From GWF2-38-69 sp965228125 (lineage in GTDB: Bacteria; Verrucomicrobiota; Lentisphaeria; Victivallales; GWF2-38-69), in NCBI GenBank assembly GCA_965228125.1, contig OZ245791.1, positions 1 through 64,000 on the forward strand: DNA of 64,000 bases, read 5' to 3'. The notes below the pieces were generated by a model. It saw nothing but the letters and a program-made list of their open reading frames with translations. It was not told the origin of the DNA and searched no databases. A program made the translations under genes and the position numbers. Shown piece after piece: positions 52,306 through 61,414 of this stretch. Position 1 is the first letter of the stretch. Each line of letters opens with the position of its first letter.

Positions 52306-53163
52306 ATGAATATCAGACAAATGACAGTAGCTGGCCAGTTTTATGAGGCCAATCCTCAACTTCTAAAGAAGCAGTTCGAGAAGTTTGCCGCAGCTTCAAA
52401 GGAAGAACTTCCTTTAAAGAAAAATGTCCATTCCATCATTGTCCCACATGCAGGATATGTTTATTCCGGGAAAACAGCTTTTGATGCCTTTTATCAGGCG
52501 AGAGATTGCAGTTTCGAAAAAATAGTCATAATCGCGCCTTCTCACTATGTGGGCTTCAGCGGAGTGTCTTTGCCGGATTATAACCTATCAGATACTCCTT
52601 TCGGCAGCATGGAACTAGATCTTGACTCGCTGACTTACTTAAAGTCTCAATATTTCATCCACAACTCTCAACCTCATCAAAGAGAACATTCTCTGGAAGT
52701 CCAATTACCTTTGGTGAAACATTTCTTTCCGCAGTCTAAAATAATCCCGTTGGTCTGCGGGCAGCTGAATGAATCTATGCCTGACGATCTGATTGATTCC
52801 CTGCAAAAACTTTGGAACGATAAAACCCTCTGGGTAATAAGTTCTGATTTTACTCATTACGGCCGCTCTTTCGGTTATCTTCCTTTTAGTTCAAACATAA
52901 AAGAAAATCTGCATGATTTGGATGGCAAAGCTATTGAATACATCCTTGCCTTGGATGAAAAAGGTTTTGTCTCGTACTTACAAAAGACCGGAGCTACTAT
53001 CTGCGGCGCAAACCCTATCAGATTGATATTAAATCTACTGAATAAACAAAAAGAAATTGGCTCCAAAGTCAGTTCAAAACTAATTAAATACACTACGTCA
53101 GGAGAACTTACAGGCGACTATTCTCATTGCGTAAGTTATGCAAGCATAATTTTTTACAGTTAA
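52306..53163 (+). CDS. amrB: MEMO-family protein (AmmeMemoRadiSam system protein B)
   Basis: 285 aa from MNIRQMTVAGQFYEANP; a Met four codons upstream is less well placed. HAGYVYSGKTAFDAFYQA, IIAPSHYVGFSGVSLPDY, EHSLEVQLPLVKHFFP, SSDFTHYG and CGANPIRLIL are the metal-site regions of MEMO proteins, related to extradiol dioxygenases. MEMO works with AmmeMemoRadiSam A and the radical-SAM protein AmrS in an unresolved pathway; neither partner is in the window. The end overlaps the convergent antiporter stop. Confidence 0.85.
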   Translation: MNIRQMTVAGQFYEANPQLLKKQFEKFAAASKEELPLKKNVHSIIVPHAGYVYSGKTAFDAFYQARDCSFEKIVIIAPSHYVGFSGVSLPDYNLSDTPFGSMELDLDSLTYLKSQYFIHNSQPHQREHSLEVQLPLVKHFFPQSKIIPLVCGQLNESMPDDLIDSLQKLWNDKTLWVISSDFTHYGRSFGYLPFSSNIKENLHDLDGKAIEYILALDEKGFVSYLQKTGATICGANPIRLILNLLNKQKEIGSKVSSKLIKYTTSGELTGDYSHCVSYASIIFYS

Positions 53164-54881
53164 GTTTTTTTAGGTTTCGCTGTTGAGAAAAGTTCCTTTA
53201 ATACAGAGAAGAGATGTTCTTTATCTACGGAATTGTCTATGGATAATTTGCTTGCCGGTTGAAGCATGACTTTAGCAATGGTTGAAAGCATTTGGACATG
53301 CACATCCTGAGCACCTTCCGGAGTAAGCATAAAGAAAATATATTTGACAGGCAATCCGTCAGGAGCATTCCACCCGATACCATCTCTGGAATACCCCATC
53401 ATAAGAAGAGGGTTTCTCAGTCCTGCTAAACGAACGTGTGGTACCGCTATCCCCTCTCCTAAAGCCGTCCCAAAATCTTCTTCCCTTTTTATAGCGGCCG
53501 AAGCTATGCAATTTCCCTTAAGAGAAGCTGGAAGTTTATTTGAAATGGCTTCGCAGAACTCATAAATAGCTTCCTCTCTGGTTTGGGCTTTCATAGTTTG
53601 AATGATAGCATCGGGAGACATGTATTTAATCAGCCTTACTGCCCTGCGCTTTGATAGAACATTTCTCATTATCGGAGCTACTATGAGAGTAGAACATATC
53701 GCGCTAAAAACTATAGCCTCAAAAAGCTCTTCAGATATAAGCCCGCTCTGCAATGCTATCAATGCTATTACTATTTCCATCATTCCACCGGGAACATGTG
53801 CAAGAGAAATCATGTTTCTGTTTAAGAGTGGTATATTCGCCAATGTAACTCCTACAAGAGCTCCAAGGTACCTGCCAAGACTGCCAATAACCAAAACAAA
53901 CAGAATTAAGAAAAGATTAAAGTTTGCTACAAAATCTATCTTAAGTCCGATATTTGCAAAAAATAACGGAACAAAAATAGAATAGACCATCTGCGAAATA
54001 ATCTGTCTGGTTTCTTCCGACATGTTCTTGGCTTCACCTATAACTATTCCCGCTATAAAAAAACCAAACAATGCATGGATTCCGATTCTTTGAGTAATAG
54101 CACCAAAAAGGAATCCCAGAAGACAGGCAAAAGTAAGAGATGTTGCAGGTTCACCCATTCCAAATTTCTTAAGTCTGTCCAATATCATTGTAGATATTTT
54201 TCTGCCGATGGACAAAGCCAGAACAGCAAACCCCACAGTAATTATAAAAATTGTAAATATGGAAGTAAAATCAACGCTCGACTGCATGAAAGCACCGATG
54301 ATTATGCTAAAAAGCACCCATCCTATAATATCATTTACAGCCAGCGCCGAAATAACAAGGAATCCCATATCGGTTTTCAACAGATTCAAATCATGCAGTA
54401 TTCTCGCAGCTATAGGCATGGCGCTTATTGTCATGGCCGTGGCAAGAAACAGAGCAAACGCAATGCGCCTATCAGTTTGCATAAGGTATTTATCAGGCAG
54501 GAAATAGGCGCATACAGAAGCCAGAAGAAATGGGACTATTATTCCTGAGAAGGCAATCACCAGCGCTTTGCCACGCTGTCTCCAGGCTATGGAAAAGTCT
54601 ATTTCAAAACCTGTTTGGAGCAACATGAAAAGCACGCCAAGCCATGCGACTGTCTCAAGCATATTCTTCTGCAAAATATCTGGAGGGAAAATTATGGCAA
54701 ATATATCGGGAAGTAATCTCCCGAATATGGTCGGGCCAAGGATAATCCCTGCTAAAAGTTCTCCTATAAGAGCAGGTTGATCCCACTTTCTGAAAAGCTC
54801 TCCCAAACCTCTTGCGAAGAGGAGCAACACAAAAACCTGTAACAGAAAAAGCAATATATGTGTATCACTCAAGTAGTACAT
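53160..54881 (-). CDS. Cation/proton antiporter fused to a PTS EIIA-type domain
   Basis: 573 aa. Residues ~10-415 are a 12-13-helix CPA2 (Kef-type) antiporter (ARGLGELFRKWDQPALIGELLAGIILGPTIFG; SALAVNDIIGWVLF). Residues ~425-565 resemble a fructose/mannitol EIIA domain with GIAVPHVRL, whose His would be the phosphorylated residue, and EGAQDVHVQMLS. This couples ion transport to the PTS phosphorylation state or another signal. Inner membrane. Confidence 0.85.
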   Translation of the reverse strand: MYYLSDTHILLFLLQVFVLLLFARGLGELFRKWDQPALIGELLAGIILGPTIFGRLLPDIFAIIFPPDILQKNMLETVAWLGVLFMLLQTGFEIDFSIAWRQRGKALVIAFSGIIVPFLLASVCAYFLPDKYLMQTDRRIAFALFLATAMTISAMPIAARILHDLNLLKTDMGFLVISALAVNDIIGWVLFSIIIGAFMQSSVDFTSIFTIFIITVGFAVLALSIGRKISTMILDRLKKFGMGEPATSLTFACLLGFLFGAITQRIGIHALFGFFIAGIVIGEAKNMSEETRQIISQMVYSIFVPLFFANIGLKIDFVANFNLFLILFVLVIGSLGRYLGALVGVTLANIPLLNRNMISLAHVPGGMMEIVIALIALQSGLISEELFEAIVFSAICSTLIVAPIMRNVLSKRRAVRLIKYMSPDAIIQTMKAQTREEAIYEFCEAISNKLPASLKGNCIASAAIKREEDFGTALGEGIAVPHVRLAGLRNPLLMMGYSRDGIGWNAPDGLPVKYIFFMLTPEGAQDVHVQMLSTIAKVMLQPASKLSIDNSVDKEHLFSVLKELFSTAKPKKT

Positions 54882-55021
54882 ATGATGGCCAAAAAGAATT
54901 GATTTTAATGGTATTATAAATCCTCTTCAAACAACTTTCTCTATTCGCTTCTTTAAAAAAACTGTCGTTCCGTCATTTTAATGCTAGATTGTAATCAAAC
55001 AATTTAAGGGAGGAGGCAAAA

Positions 55022-55378
55022 ATGTCCAGAAAAATCGATGCGCCAAAAATAATAAAAGCCTGCGGAAATGTACCTAAAATAATAGAAGAATATATCGGAT
55101 CAGTCAACTCCGGAAATAATAACCTTAGCATAGCTCGTATGATTAGCCCGAAAGGCTGGAGCGAGCCAGGACAAACTCCTGAGTTCGACGAGTACACAGT
55201 TGTCCTGAAAGGTTTTCTTATGGCCGAAACAAAGAAAGAGACCTATAAAATAAACGCAGGACAAAGCTTTATAGCAACGGCAAATGAATGGGTTAGATAT
55301 TCCAGCCCAGAAGGTTCTGAATATATCGCTGTTTGCCTGCCTGCATTTACTCCAGACAGTGTTCATAGGGACGAATAA
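55022..55378 (+). CDS. Cupin-domain protein
   Basis: 118 aa single cupin barrel. PGQTPEFDEYTVVLKGFLM is motif 1, with Glu/Asp in place of the usual two His; INAGQSFIATANEWVRY is motif 2. Similar to EutQ-like or polyketide-cyclase-neighbouring cupins. GGGAGGAGG precedes the start. Function unknown. It lies just before the MATE gene, 64 bp apart. Confidence 0.7.
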   Translation: MSRKIDAPKIIKACGNVPKIIEEYIGSVNSGNNNLSIARMISPKGWSEPGQTPEFDEYTVVLKGFLMAETKKETYKINAGQSFIATANEWVRYSSPEGSEYIAVCLPAFTPDSVHRDE

Positions 55379-55442
55379 GCCCGACTCAAATTATAGGTAA
55401 CAGGAAGAGAAAAAAAGAATTCAAAACTAGTGTAACCAGCAT

Positions 55443-56861
55443 ATGCTCTTAAACATAATCAAAAAAAGATGGTACTGCGAAGGCGGCTATAAAGAGTTTC
55501 TCGTTATAGCTATACCATTAATTCTCAGCACTTCTTCTCTTGCCCTTCAGGAGTTCGTTGACAGAATGTTTCTAGCTTGGTACTCTCCCGAAACTGTTGC
55601 TGCGTCCATGCCAGCCGGGCTTCTTCATCTGGCTATTACAGGGCTTTTCATAGGAACAGCAAGCTATACAGGAACATTTGTGGCACAATATTATGGAGCA
55701 AAAAATTACCGCAAGATAGGTCCTTCGGTATGGCAGGGCATCTATTTTTCTCTGATTGGGGCACTGGTCATTTTTAGTTTAATTCCCCTAGCTCCTGACA
55801 TATTTGCCGTATTTGGACATGACGTGCTTGTTCAGAAACATGAAGTTACATTTTTTCAGGTATTATGCTGCGGCTCATTTCCTATGATAGCATCGGCAGC
55901 GATGTCAGGATTTTATGCAGGATTGGGAAAAACCTGGCCGATTATGTTCGTGAATCTCTTTGCTACATCGGTAACAGTTGCCCTTGACTATTGCCTCATA
56001 TTCGGGAATATGGGTTTTCCTGAACTTGGGATCAAAGGCGCAGGGATAGCCACTGTAAGCTCGGGTATATGTTCTGTAATATGTTTTTCTATAATCATTT
56101 TGAGCCATCGCCAGAGTGTGAAGTATAATATCAGAAGTGGATGGAGATTTGACATAGTTCTGTTCAGCAGGTTGATAAAGTACGGATTGCCGGCAGGGGT
56201 GCAGTTCTTTATAGATCTTTCAGGCTTCACATTGTTTATACTTCTGGTCGGTAAGCTAGGAACAGAGAGCTTGGCGGCAACAAACATAGCTTTCAATATC
56301 AATACTATAGCTTTTCTACCAATGATTGGCTCTGGAATTGCCATATCTGTACTGGTAGGTCAATATATAGGCGCCGAAAGGACAGACATTGCCGAAAAAA
56401 GCGTATATTCCAGCTACCATATTACTTTTATATACATGGCGACAATAGCTTTGTCTTTTATATTGTTCCCTCATGTTTTTGCTGATTTGTTTATTTCAAA
56501 AAGCCATAGCAACAAGGAAATGGAAATAATCCTTCCAATAACTATCATGCTGCTTCGTTTCGTAGCTTTTTACTCTTTCTTTGATTCAGCAAATATAATA
56601 TTTTCCTGCGCCATACGGGGAGCCGGAGATACAATGTTTGTAATGATAGTTTCGATCTTTTCAATAATAGCCCTGGCTTTTCCCACATATATAGCTGTGT
56701 ATTGGTTAAAAGCAGGATTAACGGCTTGCTGGGTCATAGCTACAGTTTATATATCAGCCCTGAGTTTTGTCTTTTTCCTGCGCTTCAAACAGGCCAAATG
56801 GAAAAAAATGAGGGTTATAGAAAAATCTGTTTTAACGTTGGAAAAAGAGCCTATTACTTAA
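55443..56861 (+). CDS. MATE-family efflux transporter
   Basis: 472 aa, 12 hydrophobic helices. LVIAIPLILSTSSLALQEFVDRMFLAWYSPETVAASMPA is the N-terminal MATE signature (quoted in part: EFVDRMFLAWYSPETVAA), with GTFVAQYYGAK and GAGDT in the second half. Na+- or H+-driven export of drugs or metabolites. No tight operon partner. Confidence 0.88.
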   Translation: MLLNIIKKRWYCEGGYKEFLVIAIPLILSTSSLALQEFVDRMFLAWYSPETVAASMPAGLLHLAITGLFIGTASYTGTFVAQYYGAKNYRKIGPSVWQGIYFSLIGALVIFSLIPLAPDIFAVFGHDVLVQKHEVTFFQVLCCGSFPMIASAAMSGFYAGLGKTWPIMFVNLFATSVTVALDYCLIFGNMGFPELGIKGAGIATVSSGICSVICFSIIILSHRQSVKYNIRSGWRFDIVLFSRLIKYGLPAGVQFFIDLSGFTLFILLVGKLGTESLAATNIAFNINTIAFLPMIGSGIAISVLVGQYIGAERTDIAEKSVYSSYHITFIYMATIALSFILFPHVFADLFISKSHSNKEMEIILPITIMLLRFVAFYSFFDSANIIFSCAIRGAGDTMFVMIVSIFSIIALAFPTYIAVYWLKAGLTACWVIATVYISALSFVFFLRFKQAKWKKMRVIEKSVLTLEKEPIT

Positions 56862-56982
56862 ATTTTCACGCCCTTAATAAATATAGATATCGACATTGTG
56901 CCTGTTTTTATTATCATGTAAATCATGAAGAAGCCTGCCTTTAGACTGTAACAGATAAACACGTTTTAAATAAGGAAAAAAA

Positions 56983-58173
56983 ATGGAAAACATCAAAACC
57001 AAAAAAAACACCGTATTAATAGCTTTACTCGCATATTTGCTCACCTTTGTCACCGGTGCTGTCTGCGTAATTCCATTTGTTATAAACCCTCAGGTAACTG
57101 CATATTTCCATTCAACTTCAGAAAGGGTAGGATTCATATTTTCTTTTTTTATGGTTGGATACCTGATTGCCATTATTATTAACAGTTTTCTTGTCAAACT
57201 ATTGAAACCCAAAACAGAGATTTTCATTACCGCAGTTATTTACGTACTGTGTTCAGCATACATGTACTTGATTCAAGATGTGAATTCACTTTATGCTTCT
57301 GTAATTATACTAGGATTAGGCATAGGAATAGTGTACACAATTCCTAACTATCTTATTGTAAGCACTTTTACTGGAAAAGAAAGATCTTCCAATCTCAATA
57401 TAGTTGATTTCTGTTACAGTTTAGGGTCATTTGCCTACCCTATGATTACTATGTGGATACTCTCCAAAGGCGGTTCCTGGCAAATGGTATTCCTCTCTGT
57501 GATAGTAGTTTTTATCCTTATTACAGTCATCGCTTTGCTGACACATTTTCCAAGTCTGAATCAAAAACAGGATGAAGTATCTAATGCCCAAAAGGTTGAA
57601 TTTAAATTTTCCTCCTGGAATCCGAGCGTTTATATGGTAGCAATCCTGATATTTTTCTATCTATTATCATATATGGGATTCACATATTGGGTTGAGGATT
57701 ATGTTATTGATACTTTCAAAATTAATGCCGATAAAGCAGCGTTCGGATTAACTTTATTTTGGGTTTCTTACGCTGTAGGATGCTTCATCTCAAGTTTTGC
57801 TGTGAAAAAGATAGCTGTTCAAAAGTATATTTTAATATCACAGGCCGTTGCGATCATTGCTTACCTATTAATCCTAAAGTCATATAATGCCGCAATGTTC
57901 TATACATTTATATCCCTGCTTGGACTTGGATGCTCCACGATTTTCTCTTCTTCCATATCGTACGGCTCTCTTCTTTTGAAAAACCCTTCTCCTCGATTAA
58001 TTTCATTTTTTATAGCAAGCGCAACTGTAGGCTCCATTGTCGCCGAAAGTTGCACAAGCTTTATCCAGGCAAAACTGGGAATAACTGCGGTGATAGTTTT
58101 TAGCTCTGTCTTCATGTGTATCTCGATGCTGATCCATATTTCAGTTATGCTAAAAAACAGAAACCCTTTATAA
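56983..58173 (+). CDS. MFS transporter, TsgA-like
   Basis: 396 aa, 12 predicted helices with the MFS two-bundle layout. The start (LLAYLLTFVTGAVCVIPFVI) and the TsgA-like loop IVDFCYSLGSFAYP resemble TsgA. The substrate is unknown. AAGGAAAAAA precedes the ATG. Confidence 0.78.
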   Translation: MENIKTKKNTVLIALLAYLLTFVTGAVCVIPFVINPQVTAYFHSTSERVGFIFSFFMVGYLIAIIINSFLVKLLKPKTEIFITAVIYVLCSAYMYLIQDVNSLYASVIILGLGIGIVYTIPNYLIVSTFTGKERSSNLNIVDFCYSLGSFAYPMITMWILSKGGSWQMVFLSVIVVFILITVIALLTHFPSLNQKQDEVSNAQKVEFKFSSWNPSVYMVAILIFFYLLSYMGFTYWVEDYVIDTFKINADKAAFGLTLFWVSYAVGCFISSFAVKKIAVQKYILISQAVAIIAYLLILKSYNAAMFYTFISLLGLGCSTIFSSSISYGSLLLKNPSPRLISFFIASATVGSIVAESCTSFIQAKLGITAVIVFSSVFMCISMLIHISVMLKNRNPL

Positions 58174-58283
58174 GTCAATAAACAACAAAACAGACAAACA
58201 TAAATAAATATAGAGGCATTTTAAAAGCGATAGTATACATTTGTTGAATAGCGTACTTTCAACTTTAAAATTCATTTAACTTT

Positions 58284-60221
58284 ATGCTGGACTTCTTAAA
58301 GATAAGAAAAAATTTCGGGCTAAAAATAAGCATATACGTAATAACGGCTGTAATTATCATCTTCCTTGCAGTTCTTTTCTATAACTACAAGGTATCAGAA
58401 AGACTTATCCTCGAAAGCAATGAAGAAAATGTAGCAAATATCAGCTCTTCAATAATCAATCAGGCCAATAGTGTAGTTGTTCCGATGAGGGAAGTAGCAG
58501 AATGCGTGGCAAGCGTTTTAGAATATTCAGATACTACAGAAGAGGAAATAAAGCATCTCCTTAAAGAAACCGTTAGAAACAATAATGATGTTTACGGTTG
58601 CGCTGTAGCTTTTGAGCCATATATGTTCAAAAAGGATAAGAAATACTCCAGTTATTATTTTTATCAGGTAAATGATGATATCAAGTACTCTGAGAACGGC
58701 AGAGACGGGTTTTTTGACTATTTTAGCAGGGATTGGTACATCAACGCAAAGAAAATGAAAGAAGGGGTTTTCAGCGAACCATACAATGATACAAGTGACA
58801 AAAAAATTCGGATGGTTACGTATTCATTGCCTTTTTACAAACGCGTGAATGGCAAGAAAGAATTCTATGGAGTTATAGCAATTGATATATCTTTGGATCA
58901 TCTGAATGGCATCTTCTCAAACATAAAGATATTCAAAACAGGACTGGCATTTCTTCTGTCTTCAAAAGGGACATTTATTGTGCACAGAAACAAAGCTTTT
59001 TATCGTGAAGGGCTAAATATCCTGAATTTACCTGAAGAAAATTATCCCGAACATGTAAAGAAGGAAATTACTGAAAAAGTTCTATCAGGAAAAAGCGAGC
59101 AATTAAGAATTTTCTCCAATTCGATAAAAAAGGAAGTCTTTGTTTACTATAGGCCGCTTGAAACAACCGGATGGATATTGTGCATCGTCATCCCGGTGGA
59201 TGAACTCTATTCAAAACTAAATACTACCACCTTAAATCTCCTCATTATAGGAATTATCGGGTATATTTTAACTTTCTGCCTGGTTGTAATTCTCTGCTCC
59301 AGAGCAGTAAGTCCGCTTAAGAAACTTGCCGCTGTAACCGCAAAGATAGGGTTGGGGGACTTCTACGCTGAGCTGCCTAAATCAAAAACAGCAGACGAAA
59401 TCGGTCTTCTGAGCGACTCCTTCATGCTGATGCAGGAAAACCTCATCAAATATATAAAAGACCTGAAAGAAGTGACAAGCAAGCAGGAAAGAACAACCCA
59501 AGAACTAGCCATAGGAAGGGAGATGCAGCAGAGCATGCTCCCTCATGAACTTCCCGGAACAAAAGAGATTGATATTTTGGCCAATCTGATTCCAGCTAAA
59601 GAGGTAGCAGGGGATTTGTACGATTATTTCTTTCTGGACAAAAACAGATGGTGTTTTGCTATCGGTGATGTTTCGGGTAAAGGAGTTCCATCGGCGCTGA
59701 TTATGGCAGTCACATGTACTTTGTTAAGGGCGAAAGCAAGCCTTAATCTGGATACCTCAAAGATTGTTAGCGAAATTAATTCGGAACTGTGCAAGAATAA
59801 TGAGTCTGCAATGTTTGTAACATTCATTTTATTCATTGTGGACATTAAAACAGGAAAAGTTGAATACTGCAACGCAGGCCATAATCCTCCTTTAATAAAA
59901 TCAGGGGACAACTTTAATTACTTAAAGACGCTGAAGGCTTCTCCTCCTTTGGGGATTTTGGAAGAAGCCGAATATGTTTCCATGCATATGGACCTGAAAA
60001 AAGGCGATATCGTGCTTTTGTACACTGACGGAATTCCTGAAGCTATAAATGAAAAGGAAGAAGAATTCACCGAACAAAAACTTCTTGAAATAGCTGAAGC
60101 AAATAAGAACGAGTCTTTGCATACAATTTCTCTGAATATTCTGAATGCAGTGGAAAAACATGCATCGGGGCAAGAACAGTCAGACGACATAACATTGCTT
60201 CTTCTTAGATATAACGGATAA
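58284..60221 (+). CDS. Membrane sensor with SpoIIE-type PP2C phosphatase (second paralogue)
   Basis: 645 aa, same architecture as the protein at 37898: membrane helix (~13-35), dCache sensor (~40-305), helix (~315-337), HAMP (~338-390), SpoIIE domain with AGDLYDYFFLDKNRWCFAIGDVSGKG, YTDGIPEAIN and SDDITLLLL. No ribosome binding site is evident at this ATG. The sensor regions differ clearly, so ligands probably differ while the output logic is shared. Confidence 0.88.
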   Translation: MLDFLKIRKNFGLKISIYVITAVIIIFLAVLFYNYKVSERLILESNEENVANISSSIINQANSVVVPMREVAECVASVLEYSDTTEEEIKHLLKETVRNNNDVYGCAVAFEPYMFKKDKKYSSYYFYQVNDDIKYSENGRDGFFDYFSRDWYINAKKMKEGVFSEPYNDTSDKKIRMVTYSLPFYKRVNGKKEFYGVIAIDISLDHLNGIFSNIKIFKTGLAFLLSSKGTFIVHRNKAFYREGLNILNLPEENYPEHVKKEITEKVLSGKSEQLRIFSNSIKKEVFVYYRPLETTGWILCIVIPVDELYSKLNTTTLNLLIIGIIGYILTFCLVVILCSRAVSPLKKLAAVTAKIGLGDFYAELPKSKTADEIGLLSDSFMLMQENLIKYIKDLKEVTSKQERTTQELAIGREMQQSMLPHELPGTKEIDILANLIPAKEVAGDLYDYFFLDKNRWCFAIGDVSGKGVPSALIMAVTCTLLRAKASLNLDTSKIVSEINSELCKNNESAMFVTFILFIVDIKTGKVEYCNAGHNPPLIKSGDNFNYLKTLKASPPLGILEEAEYVSMHMDLKKGDIVLLYTDGIPEAINEKEEEFTEQKLLEIAEANKNESLHTISLNILNAVEKHASGQEQSDDITLLLLRYNG

Positions 60222-60355
60222 ATTGGTTAGACAATATTGTTAACTTTCTGATAGATTGTTGATATGCCAGATCTCTGGATTCAGGGATAGGGAATATTTT
60301 TATCCTAAAAATTTACCCAAAACTAAAACTGAAGCTGATCTATAGGTTTTACTGC

Positions 60356-61075
60356 TCATTTCGGAGAAGAACCAAATAAATCATAATATTTATAAATTAT
60401 GGATAACTGTTCATTCAAATTATCTGAAACAGGATATGTTTCATTCTTATCCAACTTTTTGATAATTATGGATTTCTTCTTTCCATATTCAAGAATAATA
60501 ATTGAACTGTAATCATCGCCACTCCACTTAAAAGGCATAGTAAAACCATCACAGGAAACCTTAAATCCTTTTGTTAGTTCATCAACCAGTTCAGGAATTT
60601 CTGTGTGGGACCAGCATATCAGTATTGTCTTATTGTTTAAGTGAGATTTATTATATATGTACTCTGCAAGTTGTTCATATTCATCATTGTTAAAAGGAAT
60701 ATCTATCATATACTCAGATGTTTCTGCTTCTCTGAAAAAATACATCCATGTAGCGAGGGGAGAGACAGTCATAAGGTGTCTGAAACTCTTAATTGAATAA
60801 TATTTTGAGTCACTCTTATAAGGATTGGTTGCAAATATGTAATCAGGGAAAGAATATCCGTATTTAGCATTCAAGGTGTTTATATAATATAACGCAAAAG
60901 CCATAGATCTGGCATTGCCTTTAGGAGATAAAGCAGGACCGCAGTTTTCTATGTCAAGTTTATCTGCATGCCTGATAATAATTATTGTCTTAGGGACAGA
61001 GTCATTAGCGATAATTGGGAAAATAAACAAATTAATGATTAGAGCCAAAAATGATATCTTTACAATCAGTTTCAT
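60356..61075 (-). CDS. Exported histidine-phosphatase-like protein
   Basis: 239 aa from MKLIVKISFLALIINLFIF after AGGAT. A signal peptide is followed by IIIIRHADK, the RHG-type motif with Ala instead of Gly, whose His would carry the phosphate. A second His occurs in ICWSHTEIPEL. The family includes phosphoglycerate mutases and secreted phosphatases; substrate unknown. From 61076 to 61414 I see no gene and no clear element. Confidence 0.65.
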   Translation of the reverse strand: MKLIVKISFLALIINLFIFPIIANDSVPKTIIIIRHADKLDIENCGPALSPKGNARSMAFALYYINTLNAKYGYSFPDYIFATNPYKSDSKYYSIKSFRHLMTVSPLATWMYFFREAETSEYMIDIPFNNDEYEQLAEYIYNKSHLNNKTILICWSHTEIPELVDELTKGFKVSCDGFTMPFKWSGDDYSSIIILEYGKKKSIIIKKLDKNETYPVSDNLNEQLSIIYKYYDLFGSSPK

Positions 61076-61414
61076 ATGGTGATCCTTATTAAATTGATGT
61101 TGACTAGAGGGAATCAATCATTTCATTGGATATATCCCAAAAATAAGTATAACACAACTCAAGTAATATTTTATAATAGATTTATTTAAAATAATATCAT
61201 ACAGGTAAGGGTAAAACTAAAGAGACCTTCACAACCTTGACGATCTGCAAAATATTTCTAAATAATTGGAATAAAAAGAGCAATGCCCTGTCATATTATT
61301 GTTAGCGTAAAGTATTAATAACAACGATATTAGCTCTCAGGCACTTATGATTTTTAATCGAGATAAAATTAGGGGGTCTTTCAAAAACGACTAATTATTG
61401 CAATGCCAGCATTA